Shown one piece after another: positions 33,773-43,292 of a DNA stretch of 64,000 nt. The stretch lies in NCBI GenBank assembly GCA_002427745.1, contig DIYF01000014.1:62001-126000 (forward strand), read 5' to 3'. The DNA is from Roseivirga sp. UBA6061 (GTDB lineage: Bacteria > Bacteroidota > Bacteroidia > Cytophagales > Cyclobacteriaceae). The notes beneath the pieces were generated by a model. It searched no databases. It was not told where the DNA came from and saw only the letters and a program-made list of their open reading frames with translations. A program made the position numbers and the translations under genes. The first letter of the stretch is position 1. Each line of letters starts with the position of its first letter.

Positions 33773-36700
33773 TCAGAAGTAGAAACCGAACTTTACGAGA
33801 GGCAGAAAATCCTCTTCTGATTTGGCCATTAAGATATTGATGGCAAATCGCCCGAATGGAGTCAGGTAAAAACCTCCGCCATAGCCATGGTGCAAAGTAT
33901 CCGAATCCTGGCCATCTACATAGACCTTGCCGATATCATTGAATAGAATCAGACCTACTCTTGAGGGCAAAATGTAGTTACGCCATTCAAACAGGTCTAC
34001 CCTGAGGTCAAGCTGGTGATAAAAACTGCTTTCCCCCGAAAATCTGAATCTTCTGTAGCCTCTGAGTGTATTAAATCCGTCAAGGCGACTGGCCTGGAAG
34101 AACTCAAAGTCACCAAAGCTCTTTTGATAGCCCACGCGGGTGGCAATGGAAGTTCGGGCAAAGGCTCCGAGAGCCCAGCGCAGGGTAAGGTCAGTATTCC
34201 ACTGAGCACTGTTCCTGGAGTTGTCATTGAGGCCTCCTTCATAGCTCAGTGCTGTGTTAAAAGTGACACCGCGCTTCGCCACAATATTATTGTCGCGGCT
34301 ATCGAAATGGAAGCCAATGTTTCCACCCAGGTAAGCTTTGTCTTCAAAGAGATTGGTCCCGGTCATGCCATCAGCGGGGAAGCCGGTCGTAATGAATCTG
34401 TCGTTACTTTGCTGTACCTCAATAGCTCTGAAAGAAGTCCCCAGGTTGAGTCTTGCTTTTGAGCCCACATTCAGGTCCAGCGATGGTTTCAAAGAGTACT
34501 CCTCAAAGCGTGTACGATAGAAGGTAAGCTCCAGATCATCATTGTATTCCGTTTCGTTACCCAGACCAAAGAAGTTGTTCACGAAATTAGGTGCTTTGAT
34601 ATCGGCCTCCAATCTGAAATCAGCCTTACCGATAGCATCTGTGAACTGGCCTTTGTAGCGCAAATTATAAGAAGAGGTAGCCAGTGCGTAGCTACCGGAA
34701 AAGCTTTGCTGTGAAGCAAAAGGTTCTTTGCGGAAGCCATCTTTTTTGACCATCATACCACCCCCGATAAAGAGTCCGTCATCCGGGTTGAAATTGAAGG
34801 AGAGCAGAGGCATTCTTACGTCAAAATCAAACTCCTCCATATTATATCGGTTGACATCAGGGTCTTTGTCAGTAGTCAGGTTTTTTGTCTCAACGCCCTC
34901 CTTTAGCTGCGTGCCGGTCAGGTTGTCATAAACGTAGGTCTTTTTGCCACCTGAACGTACCACGCTGTTGTCCTCAATTTTGTCATTGCCTTCGCCTGCA
35001 ATTACCCTGATGAGAATGCCTTTTTTGACATCACCGTTGATTTCAAATTCATCTTCTCCGCCAAAGCCGAAAAGCCTTACTTCTCTGGTTACAGAAGTAT
35101 TGAAGGTACGTTCGTAGAGTACCTTATTGCGGTTTCCTTTTTTGGAGATTTTGTAAACGGTGACCTTGGTATGTTCGTCATCAACGCGTTCCACATCAAA
35201 CAATTCCCTTTTGTCACTGCCCAATACAGTTACCTCTTTAGAGATGAACCTGTAATAGTCCTCAGCGTAGACGTCCAGCTTGTCCCTTCTGTTTTTCAGC
35301 TTTCGGGTGATCTCTTCACCCCTCAGGTCATAGATTTCCTTTGGCCAGGTTTTCATGGCCGATTCAATCACCTCATCGGTCAGTGCGGCTTTGATCTCGT
35401 TAGCCTGTGTGAGCCAGTCTTCCAGTGAAGGTTCTGTCATGAAATAGCGATCAAACCATTTGATTCGATAGAATCCGTAAGAGGGAGTGTAGCTGATTTC
35501 ATCGTTGAAGCCTTTGAACGAAGGCTGAGCCCACTTGGAGCCTGCGAGTTTCTTAAAGCTGCCTTCTCCAGAGAAGAAAGCCACATCCCTGTCCCGGGGA
35601 ATCGGGCGAAACCTGCGCTCATCGTCCTTGCCTTTGTATTCAACCCAGCGCCACTGATCGTCATGACGGTCCCAGTCACCCAGCCACATATCGAAGAGGC
35701 GGTTGCGAACCACGAAGTTCTGGTCTACATGGTTATCGTTGTCTTTTTTCAGGGTGGCATAGAGTTCAATACTACCCATTACATCTTTACCGGCACCAAA
35801 GAAATCCTCCTTGATATGCTTCTTATTGGCACGTTCTTCAAAGATGGCCAGTGAGTTGGCCAGCTCCTTGCGGTAGATGCCGAAGCGTGGGTCATCCGGG
35901 ATGAAATACACCTTGGGGTTGGCATGAAGAATGCCCGCAGCATCTGCCAGTGGCGGAATTACGAAGGGTGCATAGGGGTGAGATGCCGAAATGCCATCCT
36001 GAACAATACTCTTAATAAAGGTCTGCCTCAGTTCTGGTGGAAGAGTCAGAGCAGGATTTTTGTCCATTGAGCGCAGTACATACTGTTTGCCATCTTTGGC
36101 TACCAGTCTTAGCGATGTGGTTTGGTGCCCACCACCCTTCTTCAATATTTTCAATCCGCCTTTTACCGTGGCTATGTCAAAAATCGGGAACCTAAGCTCA
36201 GTAGCCCATTCCTTGCGGTAGTTCTCTCCAAAAAGCGATTTGTGCAGTTTGGAACGCCCGATATACTTCTGACTGGCAGAGAAGAGGGTGTCTTTTCCCG
36301 CAAAAGAGATTCTGCTGTAACGCGCCATCAGATCTTCCGGATTTGGAGCAAACGGGCGATTAGATACCTCTTTGGTGTATACTTCTTTAGCCTGGTTGTT
36401 TTCTGGCGTATGAAAGCTCAGTTTGGTGGTGCCGTCAGCATAATAGTCAAGTCTGGCATAGCCTGTGATGTTGGAAGCAAATTGCGCATCGCCTTTTTGC
36501 CTGACACGCGCATTGTTTTTAGAGCCCGACCCGCTTACAATAAAGTGCATACCCTCTTTTTCAATATGTTCAAGGGCGTGCTCATGACCTGCGGCATGAA
36601 TCAGGTCAGGGTGTTGCTTCATAAGTGATACCATACCATCTCTAAAGCGCTTGTAGACGGGATGAGTGTTGTCTTGTATGTTACCAAAGACCTGACGATA

Positions 36701-37456
36701 TACCGGGTAGATAGACCCCAGTCCCGGTAAAGGAACGTAGAGGTTCTTCATCTTTTTGGAGGCCGTCAGTGGGAATAAATGGTCTTTCAGGCCAAACACG
36801 CCACCATGAATGCCATAAGTGTACATAGGGTGGTGAGAAACCACGATTACCTTTTTATGAATGTTTCTCAACAGAGCATCCTGGAACAAGGCGGCTACAT
36901 CTGTCAGGCTGTTTACAGAGCAGCCTTCCGTTGGCTTGGGGCCTTTGTGCAGAAACCACTGAGTATCTACTACGATCAGCGTGATTTTTTCTGTGAGCTC
37001 TACTTCTACCGGACCAGGGCAACCTCCGTCCGGAAGAAATACATTCTGACTATCCAGTGCAGCTTCTACATACCGTTCCTGGTTTCCCAGCCATTCCCAG
37101 CCATACTCTCTGCCCTGAGCCCAGTCATGGTTTCCCGGAATAAATATCTTCTGACCGGCAAAATCCTTTACTGCGTTGATCTGACCGTCAAGCGCTACTT
37201 CAGCTTCTGCTCTTAGTTCGTGGCCTGCCGGAGGCATACCCTTGGGGTAGATATTATCGCCCAGATACACCACGGCTCCTTTGTCACCCACCCTGGCAAG
37301 TTCTTCTTTCAAAACTTCCAGAACCGGGTTTTCATGAGGCTCCCCGGCATCACCGATGAGGAATACCGAATAGATGGGATCATTCCCCTGTTGAAAGGTG
37401 AATGAGGAAAAGAGTACTAAAACCGATAAAGCAATAAATGAAAAAAACTTCTTCAT
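33773..37456 (-). CDS. Metallophosphoesterase / kinase-like / outer-membrane barrel fusion
   Basis: 1227 residues with a signal peptide. (1) A calcineurin-like phosphatase at about 28-350: GDAGE 35-39, GDN 66-68, GNHDW 108-112, HH 208-209 and GHEH 290-293. (2) A middle region at about 440-720 in which YVLRSMDK (459-466), LGDWDRHDDQW (592-602) and PRDRDVAF (620-627) resemble the ATP and metal sites of atypical kinases of the CotH/HipA/Fam20 type. (3) A short Gly/Asp stretch at 797-827 (FGGEDEFEING, AGEGNDKI). (4) An Omp85/BamA-like barrel at about 890-1227 with LRGYRRFRF and a terminal Phe. Parts 1 and 4 are clear; the kinase-like call is inference. The phosphatase part should face the periplasm or the surface. 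It lies 54 bp downstream of the SdiA-regulated-type gene. Confidence 0.85.
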   Translation of the reverse strand: MKKFFSFIALSVLVLFSSFTFQQGNDPIYSVFLIGDAGEPHENPVLEVLKEELARVGDKGAVVYLGDNIYPKGMPPAGHELRAEAEVALDGQINAVKDFAGQKIFIPGNHDWAQGREYGWEWLGNQERYVEAALDSQNVFLPDGGCPGPVEVELTEKITLIVVDTQWFLHKGPKPTEGCSVNSLTDVAALFQDALLRNIHKKVIVVSHHPMYTYGIHGGVFGLKDHLFPLTASKKMKNLYVPLPGLGSIYPVYRQVFGNIQDNTHPVYKRFRDGMVSLMKQHPDLIHAAGHEHALEHIEKEGMHFIVSGSGSKNNARVRQKGDAQFASNITGYARLDYYADGTTKLSFHTPENNQAKEVYTKEVSNRPFAPNPEDLMARYSRISFAGKDTLFSASQKYIGRSKLHKSLFGENYRKEWATELRFPIFDIATVKGGLKILKKGGGHQTTSLRLVAKDGKQYVLRSMDKNPALTLPPELRQTFIKSIVQDGISASHPYAPFVIPPLADAAGILHANPKVYFIPDDPRFGIYRKELANSLAIFEERANKKHIKEDFFGAGKDVMGSIELYATLKKDNDNHVDQNFVVRNRLFDMWLGDWDRHDDQWRWVEYKGKDDERRFRPIPRDRDVAFFSGEGSFKKLAGSKWAQPSFKGFNDEISYTPSYGFYRIKWFDRYFMTEPSLEDWLTQANEIKAALTDEVIESAMKTWPKEIYDLRGEEITRKLKNRRDKLDVYAEDYYRFISKEVTVLGSDKRELFDVERVDDEHTKVTVYKISKKGNRNKVLYERTFNTSVTREVRLFGFGGEDEFEINGDVKKGILIRVIAGEGNDKIEDNSVVRSGGKKTYVYDNLTGTQLKEGVETKNLTTDKDPDVNRYNMEEFDFDVRMPLLSFNFNPDDGLFIGGGMMVKKDGFRKEPFASQQSFSGSYALATSSYNLRYKGQFTDAIGKADFRLEADIKAPNFVNNFFGLGNETEYNDDLELTFYRTRFEEYSLKPSLDLNVGSKARLNLGTSFRAIEVQQSNDRFITTGFPADGMTGTNLFEDKAYLGGNIGFHFDSRDNNIVAKRGVTFNTALSYEGGLNDNSRNSAQWNTDLTLRWALGAFARTSIATRVGYQKSFGDFEFFQASRLDGFNTLRGYRRFRFSGESSFYHQLDLRVDLFEWRNYILPSRVGLILFNDIGKVYVDGQDSDTLHHGYGGGFYLTPFGRFAINILMAKSEEDFLPLVKFGFYF

Positions 37457-37510
37457 AACAGTGGTTTTCTTGGCCAGGGGCCTGGTATTAATAATATTGT
37501 TAAGGTGAGG

Positions 37511-38356
37511 TTAACCCCCACTTTTCATCTTAAAATGGAGAATAGTACCGCCTTCTCCTTCTTGTTCATTAGAGATAAAGAGATCGCCTTCCGGTGAGAA
37601 GGTAATACCCTCTGGTTGAGGGAAAAGGCTCCTTTTCAGTGTGGTAAAGGTCTTGGGCCGGCCATCCTGATGAAAGACGATAAGGGCATGGCCCGTAGAC
37701 GCAATTATATAGACTTCATGCGTAATCGGATGTACGGCAATTCCCGAAGGCCTTACCTTGGTGTTTTTACTTCCCAGCACCTTTTTCAGGTCTTTATCTT
37801 TCAATACATAAACAGGCGTTTTTGCATGTTTTTGTGTGGCCAGGTCAAAGGCATATACTGCTTTGCCTTTTACCTCTACATCTTCTGTATCTCCTTTCCC
37901 CTTCAGGGCTATTAAAAGCTGGTGAGTAACGGGGTTATAGCCCAGGCCCTCAACATCGTTTTCCGATTTAAAGGGGCCTTTTATTTTTTCCACCACCTCA
38001 TACATGACCGTGCTGAACTTGTAGATATCACCATTACTCTTAATGGCATAGATATAACCATCTACCAGCTCAATGCCTTCAAAATCTCCCCGGCCTGCAA
38101 ATTTGATGTTCTTGCCTTTTTTGAGCCGCTTTGTGATCAGGTCGTAGATGTATACCCTTCCGTGTTCATCATTAATCGCAGCCAGCGTATGGGTGTCGTA
38201 GTAGGTAAGCCCCGATACCTCTTCCAGTACCTCGGGTAGTTGATGTATGGCAACCGGGGATTTCAGGTCATACGGAAGGCTTATGTCTTCCTGACTTCTT
38301 CCCAGGTTTGGCAGCAATACCCAGAGGGCAGATATCATTAAAAAATACTTACTCAT
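37511..38356 (-). CDS. SdiA-regulated-domain protein (beta-propeller)
   Basis: 281 residues from the ATG at 38356 (MSKYFLMISALWVLLPNLG), with a signal peptide. The repeats LEEVSGLTYYDTHTLAAIND, FAGRGDFEGIELVDGYIYAI, NDVEGLGYNPVTHQLLIALK and PSGIAVHPITHEVYIIAS are propeller blades of the SdiA-regulated/YjiK family, periplasmic or outer-membrane-associated proteins without a known activity. It is transcribed in the same direction as the phosphoesterase-barrel gene, 54 bp upstream of it, so the two may form an operon. Confidence 0.85.
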   Translation of the reverse strand: MSKYFLMISALWVLLPNLGRSQEDISLPYDLKSPVAIHQLPEVLEEVSGLTYYDTHTLAAINDEHGRVYIYDLITKRLKKGKNIKFAGRGDFEGIELVDGYIYAIKSNGDIYKFSTVMYEVVEKIKGPFKSENDVEGLGYNPVTHQLLIALKGKGDTEDVEVKGKAVYAFDLATQKHAKTPVYVLKDKDLKKVLGSKNTKVRPSGIAVHPITHEVYIIASTGHALIVFHQDGRPKTFTTLKRSLFPQPEGITFSPEGDLFISNEQEGEGGTILHFKMKSGG

Positions 38357-38506
38357 ACTATCAGCTAACAAAATTAGCAGATATATGATTCAAGTCCTTG
38401 CCTAAATTGGTCACAGTTTGTGTTTTTGCCCTGATACGACAATCTGTGAAAGAAGAATGGGTTGAATTCAGTGGTGCCTGGTTGGTGTATTGCCCAAATA
38501 GTCAGT

Positions 38507-39637
38507 TTACATGTCCAACCTGTATTGGAGCCCTCCAAAGAAATGTTTGCGGCTGCCGAGGAAACCGTACTCAAAGTGAATCATCCAGCTTTTGTTAAGC
38601 TGGTATTGAGAGCCCAGAACAAAATTCCAGGTATTTCTGTGACGCTGCTCAACTGAATATTCAATCACGGATTGGTCGGGTTGTTGAGCGGCCGCTTCCA
38701 GACGGTAAAGCAGTTCGGTAGCATTGTTTAGGGTAGACTGGATAGACTCATAGGTCTGACCATATAGTGTATGCAGAGCGGGAGGCAGCCCTCGCCACCA
38801 GTCCTCTACCTGCAGGTGTTTTTGCTCAAGTAAAGCCGAAGCATTCGTCAGGTTTTGTTGCAGGTTGCCATTGCCGGCCAGTGCATCACTCATCACTATG
38901 GAACCACTGGTCGCTCTTCTTGTGGCTACCCGGAAGCCCCCTGCCCAAAAGCTCAGGCTACTCTCAGGTTTTTTAAGTTGAAAGCTCTTGCCTAAGCGAG
39001 GCCCGAAGATAAAGGTATAGGTAGGAGTATGAAGAAGCTCAGTGTCCGTCCATGAGAAGTTCATGTCAAGGGCCAGCCAGCCGCCACCTACCCCAATGGT
39101 AGGCGTAAGACCAAAGCCTTTGGTGGTGGCTTGCGTTTCTATCTGGGTACTGTACCCAAATAGTGCCTCATGAATTTCATGGTTGGGTGCATAGACACTA
39201 AAGTCTATGCCCGTGGTATTTTGTGTCTGTGCAAAAATGGCGTAAACATTAAGAAATGGTAAAAGCCAGAAATCCGGCTTTATGCTTACTCCCTGCGTAG
39301 TCAGCTTTATGTCGTTAAACCTCACTATCTCATCCAGTGCCATGAGCGGGCTGTTGTTAAGCCCTACTGATACGTTGTTGACGAGCAGATCGCTTTGCTG
39401 CCAGATGTAGTTGATGCCAATACCAGCAGCCTTGGGTAGGTCATAGCCTGCTGCCAGGGCCTTTCTGCCCATTAGTGGCAATATGTGATGATAATTTCGG
39501 GCAGCCAGTGTATCACTTTTCGAGACTTTGTGCCCCACTTTTTTGTTTGAGAATATCTGGCCCTGCAGCCCGGGTCCGCTCAATAGTACTAAGAGCAGCA
39601 AACTTGAACAGATGGCACAATTCAGCACTTTTTTCAT
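38507..39637 (-). CDS. Predicted outer-membrane beta-barrel protein
   Basis: 376 residues. A signal peptide (about 1-27, GPGLQGQ) is followed by amphipathic beta strands with frequent aromatic ends (FDLxLY-type), for example GFGLTPTIGVGGGWLALDMN, TYTFIFGPRLGKSF and WNFVLGSQYQLNKSWMIHFE, and a last strand HFFGGLQYRLDM. A helical stretch of about 70 residues lies near 250-320 (NLQQNLTNASALLEQKHLQ). It resembles uncharacterised Bacteroidota outer-membrane proteins; the function is unknown. 150 bp separate it from the gene at 38356. Confidence 0.65.
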   Translation of the reverse strand: MKKVLNCAICSSLLLLVLLSGPGLQGQIFSNKKVGHKVSKSDTLAARNYHHILPLMGRKALAAGYDLPKAAGIGINYIWQQSDLLVNNVSVGLNNSPLMALDEIVRFNDIKLTTQGVSIKPDFWLLPFLNVYAIFAQTQNTTGIDFSVYAPNHEIHEALFGYSTQIETQATTKGFGLTPTIGVGGGWLALDMNFSWTDTELLHTPTYTFIFGPRLGKSFQLKKPESSLSFWAGGFRVATRRATSGSIVMSDALAGNGNLQQNLTNASALLEQKHLQVEDWWRGLPPALHTLYGQTYESIQSTLNNATELLYRLEAAAQQPDQSVIEYSVEQRHRNTWNFVLGSQYQLNKSWMIHFEYGFLGSRKHFFGGLQYRLDM

Positions 39638-39927
39638 CTTTCTCTACTTGTGGTTGATAGAAAAGCAAACTAGTGAGCCCGAACAATGCCTCAAATGATG
39701 ACCAAGGGACTTATCGTGGACCTGAAACAGCACCCAAAAGTATGAGGCATGACTTGTTGCCTGTGAATGACGGGTAATAAATGGCCTGATGTATAATGTA
39801 GGCAGATACCCTGACGTTCTGCATAGGGTTTCTGAACCGTTTGGTAGCCTTCATGGTTATTGGGGTCAGGGCTTATGGTTATGTTATTTAAAGTGAGCCG
39901 TTTATATTAGTGTCTATTTTGGGTACA
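39638..39927. other. Intergenic region, nothing recognised
   Basis: About 290 bp between two divergent genes. It should hold the promoters of both, but I see no clear TAnnTTTG element with a proper -33, no strong hairpin and no credible small gene. Confidence 0.5.
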
Positions 39928-41172
39928 ATGGAAGATACACTGGATGTAGTTAAGCAGGTAGAAGAATTTGCCACTGAAATTCTCAAGAAGGAGATTCCGG
40001 GGAAATTTGTCTACCATGATTACTATCACACAAGCAGGGTGGTAGAAGCCTCAAAGCTCATTGGCTCTGAGAGTGGTCTTTCTGAAGATGAACTCAGAAT
40101 AGTGACGGTGGCTGCGTGGTTTCACGATACGGGCTATAAAAATGGCTGTGCCAAACATGAAGTAGGCAGCGCTGCGATTGCCAGAGAATTCCTTAGCTCA
40201 ATTAACTTCTCTGAAGAAGATATTCAGAAAGTAGAGGGATGCATCATGGCCACCCAAATGCCACAAAATCCCACCAACTTATTAGAGCAGGTAATATGTG
40301 ATGCTGATTTGCATCATCTTGCCTGCACAGACTATACGGATATGTCTGAGCGCATGCACAAGGAAATTGAGCATGTAAAGGGCGAGGAGATAGATCTGGA
40401 AAGCTGGAATGAAATGAACTTCAGGTTCTTTAAAGACCATAACTATTTTACTGAGTATGGTAAGAACAAGCTTCAGCCTGTAAAAGAGGAAAACCTGAAG
40501 AATATCAAAAAGGCCCAGAAGAAAAAGAAAAAGGAGGCCAAGAAAGAGGCTGAGTACGTAGCACAGCTGGAGGCGAAAGTGGCTAAGCTGGAGTCTAAAG
40601 TAGCACTCAAGCCTGACAGAGGCATTGAGACCATGTTCCGTACTACCTCTAAAAATCACCTTGACCTGAGTTCTATGGCTGATAACAAGGCCAATATCAT
40701 GATCTCGGTGAATACCATTCTGATATCTGTAGTGGTTACGGTATTGATCAGAAAACTGGATGAGTACCCAAATCTGGTGATCCCTACACTACTGCTGATA
40801 CTGGTTTGCCTGGTAACCATTGTGTTTTCTATTCTGGCTACCAGGCCCAATGTGTCTTCAGGTGTGTTTGAAGATTCTGATGTAACGGACAAAAGAGTGA
40901 ACCTGCTCTTCTTTGGCAATTTCCATGGTATGGATCTGAAACGCTATGAGTGGGCTATGAAGGAAATGATGAAGGATGGCGACTACCTCTACAGCAGCCT
41001 CATTCGCGATATCTATTTTCTGGGAAAAGTACTCGGTAAAAAGTACAGGCTACTCAGGGCAGCCTATACCACATTTATGATTGGCTTCGTGGTTTCTATC
41101 ATCGCTTTTGTAATCGCGATGTTGTTTTTCCCGGCTGAGCTGTCAGAACCTGGCGTTACGAGCCCTTTCTAG
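39928..41172 (+). CDS. HD-domain phosphohydrolase fused to a PycTM-type membrane domain
   Basis: 414 residues from the ATG at 39928; a GTG at 39910 would add six. The N-terminal HD domain spans about 1-185: YHTSRV (His34), WFHDTGYKNG (His66-Asp67) and VICDADLHHL (Asp125/Asp127), the usual metal and phosphate residues. A Lys/Glu/Ala coiled coil lies at about 185-228. The C-terminal half is of the Pycsar effector (PycTM, DUF5706) type: HLDLSSMADNKANIMISVNT leads into TM1 (about 256-276), TM2 (283-304) and, after a cytoplasmic loop, TM3 (379-400). PycTM proteins damage the membrane after sensing cCMP or cUMP in phage defence. No cyclase gene is adjacent, so the fusion may have a housekeeping or independent role. 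Confidence 0.85.
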   Translation: MEDTLDVVKQVEEFATEILKKEIPGKFVYHDYYHTSRVVEASKLIGSESGLSEDELRIVTVAAWFHDTGYKNGCAKHEVGSAAIAREFLSSINFSEEDIQKVEGCIMATQMPQNPTNLLEQVICDADLHHLACTDYTDMSERMHKEIEHVKGEEIDLESWNEMNFRFFKDHNYFTEYGKNKLQPVKEENLKNIKKAQKKKKKEAKKEAEYVAQLEAKVAKLESKVALKPDRGIETMFRTTSKNHLDLSSMADNKANIMISVNTILISVVVTVLIRKLDEYPNLVIPTLLLILVCLVTIVFSILATRPNVSSGVFEDSDVTDKRVNLLFFGNFHGMDLKRYEWAMKEMMKDGDYLYSSLIRDIYFLGKVLGKKYRLLRAAYTTFMIGFVVSIIAFVIAMLFFPAELSEPGVTSPF

Positions 41173-43222
41173 CTCTTTCTGCAGCAGCCAGATATTTATG
41201 GAAATCATGCTGACTTCTTACCTTTTTTCCCTGTATCTCAATAACATGGTGCTTCAGATTTTCATCCAGTAAGCGGGCTTTGGTATTGTCTGCCAGTTGC
41301 AAACGCAGCATCTCATTGATTTCTTCTCTGGCTCTTTCGTCATAAACAGGAAAGCCCACTTCTATTCTTCTGTGAAGGTTTCGGCCCATCCAGTCCGCAG
41401 ATGAAAGATAAAGCTCCGGTTCACCATTGTTGTAAAAACTGAAAATACGGGCATGCTCCAGGTAGCCATCTACAATACGGATGGCGCGTATGTTTTCGCT
41501 GAGTCCCGGGGCTTGTGGCTTTAACCGGCAGATTCCACGAATGATCAGATCTGTTTGTACGCCTGCCTGGCTGGCCTCATAGAGTTTCTCTATCATGGTC
41601 TCCTCTTCCAGGTTGTTAAGCTTGATGATAATTCTTCCCGGATTACCTGCCTTTGCATGTTCAATCTCCCTGTCTATCATCTTGAGAAAGCGATCCTGCA
41701 TATTAAAGCGGGCCACCAGCAGATGCTTCAGGTTTTTAGGAATGTCCTCACCGTTCTGCAGATAGTTAAAGACATAATTAAGTTCTTTACACATGCCTTT
41801 GTGAGATGTGAGCAGGCCATGGTCTGCATAAATACCGGCAGTGCTTTCGTTAAAATTACCTGTACCAAAGAAGGCATATGACCTGACCTTGCCCTCCGTT
41901 TCGCGCCTGATCAGGGCTACCTTTGCATGCACTTTCAGGTCTTGCATGCTGTAAGTCACCTTCACACCGGCTTCTTCCATTTTCTGAGCCCAGCGAATGT
42001 TATTGGCCTCATCAAAGCGCGCCTTCAACTCTACAAACACCTCCACTTTTTTGCCGTTCTTAGCAGCACTGATCAGGGCCTGCCCTACAACTGAGTTGGC
42101 CGCTATGCGATAGAGTGTGGCACGAATGGAAGTGACCTGCGGGTCAATAGCTGCTTCATTAAAAAGCCTGAGTATGTAGTCATAAGACTGGTAGGGGAAA
42201 TGAAGCATGCGGTCATGCTCGTCCATAGCATCAAAAAGGCAGCTATGCTGATCAAGCAGTTTGAGGGCTACAGGCTCCGACTTCGCAGCTTTCAGCAAGG
42301 GAGCCTTCGGGTTGGGCAGCTTCATCAGGTCGTTCATATTGTGGTAGCGACCTCCCGGAACAAGTTCTTTTGCTCTTAGGCCCAGTTTTCCTGTAAGAAG
42401 GTGCAGTATATGGTCTGGCATATTGAGGTCGTATAAAAACCTGGTGGGTACACCTACCTTGCGTTTTTCCAGTTGCTTTTTCACCCGCTCCACAATGTGT
42501 TCTGAGATCTTTTTTTCCAGGGCCACATCCTGATCCCGGTTCAGTTTAATGCTGTGGCAATTCAGAATGAGGTGGTTGGGGAATATGAAGGCCAGGTTTT
42601 CCCGGATAATGTCATCGATAAAGATGATATAATCCTTGCCTCTGAGTCGGGAAAGCTGCCTGAATCTTGGCAGGTTATCGGGAATTCTCAGGTGAGCGTA
42701 CTCCAGCTGATCCGGAGCCTCCGGATTCTGAAGTTCTACTACCAGATAAAGGTTGTTGTTTTCAAGAAAGAGATCCGGGGTCTCTTTAAAAAAAACAGGT
42801 TGAATACCGGCAAGTACATGGCTCTTGAAATAGGCCGTAATCTCCCGCTTATGAGATTTAAGAATATGGTCTTTATGATAAAGTCGAATACCCGCTTCGC
42901 CCAGCCCGGTGAGAATGTCATTTCTGAAAATGCTGCCCAATGAGTCAAGCTGATCATTGACTTCCGAAAGAATGTCTTTAAGCAATGCTTTGGGGTCAAA
43001 GTCAAGCTCCTTCTGAATGCGCTTTTTCCCCAGGCCTGCCAGACTTCTGATGGCGGCCACCCTTACTCTGAAAAACTCATCGAGATTGGAAGAGTAGATG
43101 GCCAGAAACTTAATTCGCTCATACAAAGGCACGGTAGGGTCTCCGGCTTCCTGTAGTATCCTGCGGTTGAATGAGAGCCAGCTAAGGTCCCGGTCGATCA
43201 GCATTTCTTTTTTAAGCGGCAT
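41156..43222 (-). CDS. ppk1: Polyphosphate kinase 1
   Basis: 688 residues from the ATG at 43222 (MPLKKEMLIDRDLSWLSFNR). An ATG at 43300 would add 26 residues but falls inside a palindrome next to the divergent gene's start. PPK1 motifs: SNLDEFFRVRVAA, FPYQSYDYILRLFNEAA, TLYRIAANS, VEVFVELKARFDEANNI, VHAKVALI (phospho-acceptor His), FGTGNFNESTAGIYAD and the second-site region YLSSADWMGRNLHRR. It makes polyphosphate from ATP, at the membrane. It converges with the HD-PycTM gene and overlaps its end by 17 bp. Confidence 0.95.
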   Translation of the reverse strand: MPLKKEMLIDRDLSWLSFNRRILQEAGDPTVPLYERIKFLAIYSSNLDEFFRVRVAAIRSLAGLGKKRIQKELDFDPKALLKDILSEVNDQLDSLGSIFRNDILTGLGEAGIRLYHKDHILKSHKREITAYFKSHVLAGIQPVFFKETPDLFLENNNLYLVVELQNPEAPDQLEYAHLRIPDNLPRFRQLSRLRGKDYIIFIDDIIRENLAFIFPNHLILNCHSIKLNRDQDVALEKKISEHIVERVKKQLEKRKVGVPTRFLYDLNMPDHILHLLTGKLGLRAKELVPGGRYHNMNDLMKLPNPKAPLLKAAKSEPVALKLLDQHSCLFDAMDEHDRMLHFPYQSYDYILRLFNEAAIDPQVTSIRATLYRIAANSVVGQALISAAKNGKKVEVFVELKARFDEANNIRWAQKMEEAGVKVTYSMQDLKVHAKVALIRRETEGKVRSYAFFGTGNFNESTAGIYADHGLLTSHKGMCKELNYVFNYLQNGEDIPKNLKHLLVARFNMQDRFLKMIDREIEHAKAGNPGRIIIKLNNLEEETMIEKLYEASQAGVQTDLIIRGICRLKPQAPGLSENIRAIRIVDGYLEHARIFSFYNNGEPELYLSSADWMGRNLHRRIEVGFPVYDERAREEINEMLRLQLADNTKARLLDENLKHHVIEIQGKKVRSQHDFHKYLAAAERARKGS

Positions 43223-43292
43223 AGAGGTCGTATACTTTTCGGCTAACTTAATAAGTGAATCCAAGAAGGTAAGACTATTCTCCCGCTTGTGT

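Noticed and set aside
37487..37514. Further TTAA/TTAAC cores at 11-12 bp steps upstream of the metallophosphoesterase-barrel gene
   Set aside because: Only two cores are good and one overlaps the stop of the upstream gene; too weak to add to the phased-box group, though a genome scan could revive it.
39638..43222. A complete Pycsar operon around the HD-PycTM gene
   Set aside because: No nucleotide cyclase gene is adjacent; neighbours are an outer-membrane protein gene and ppk1.
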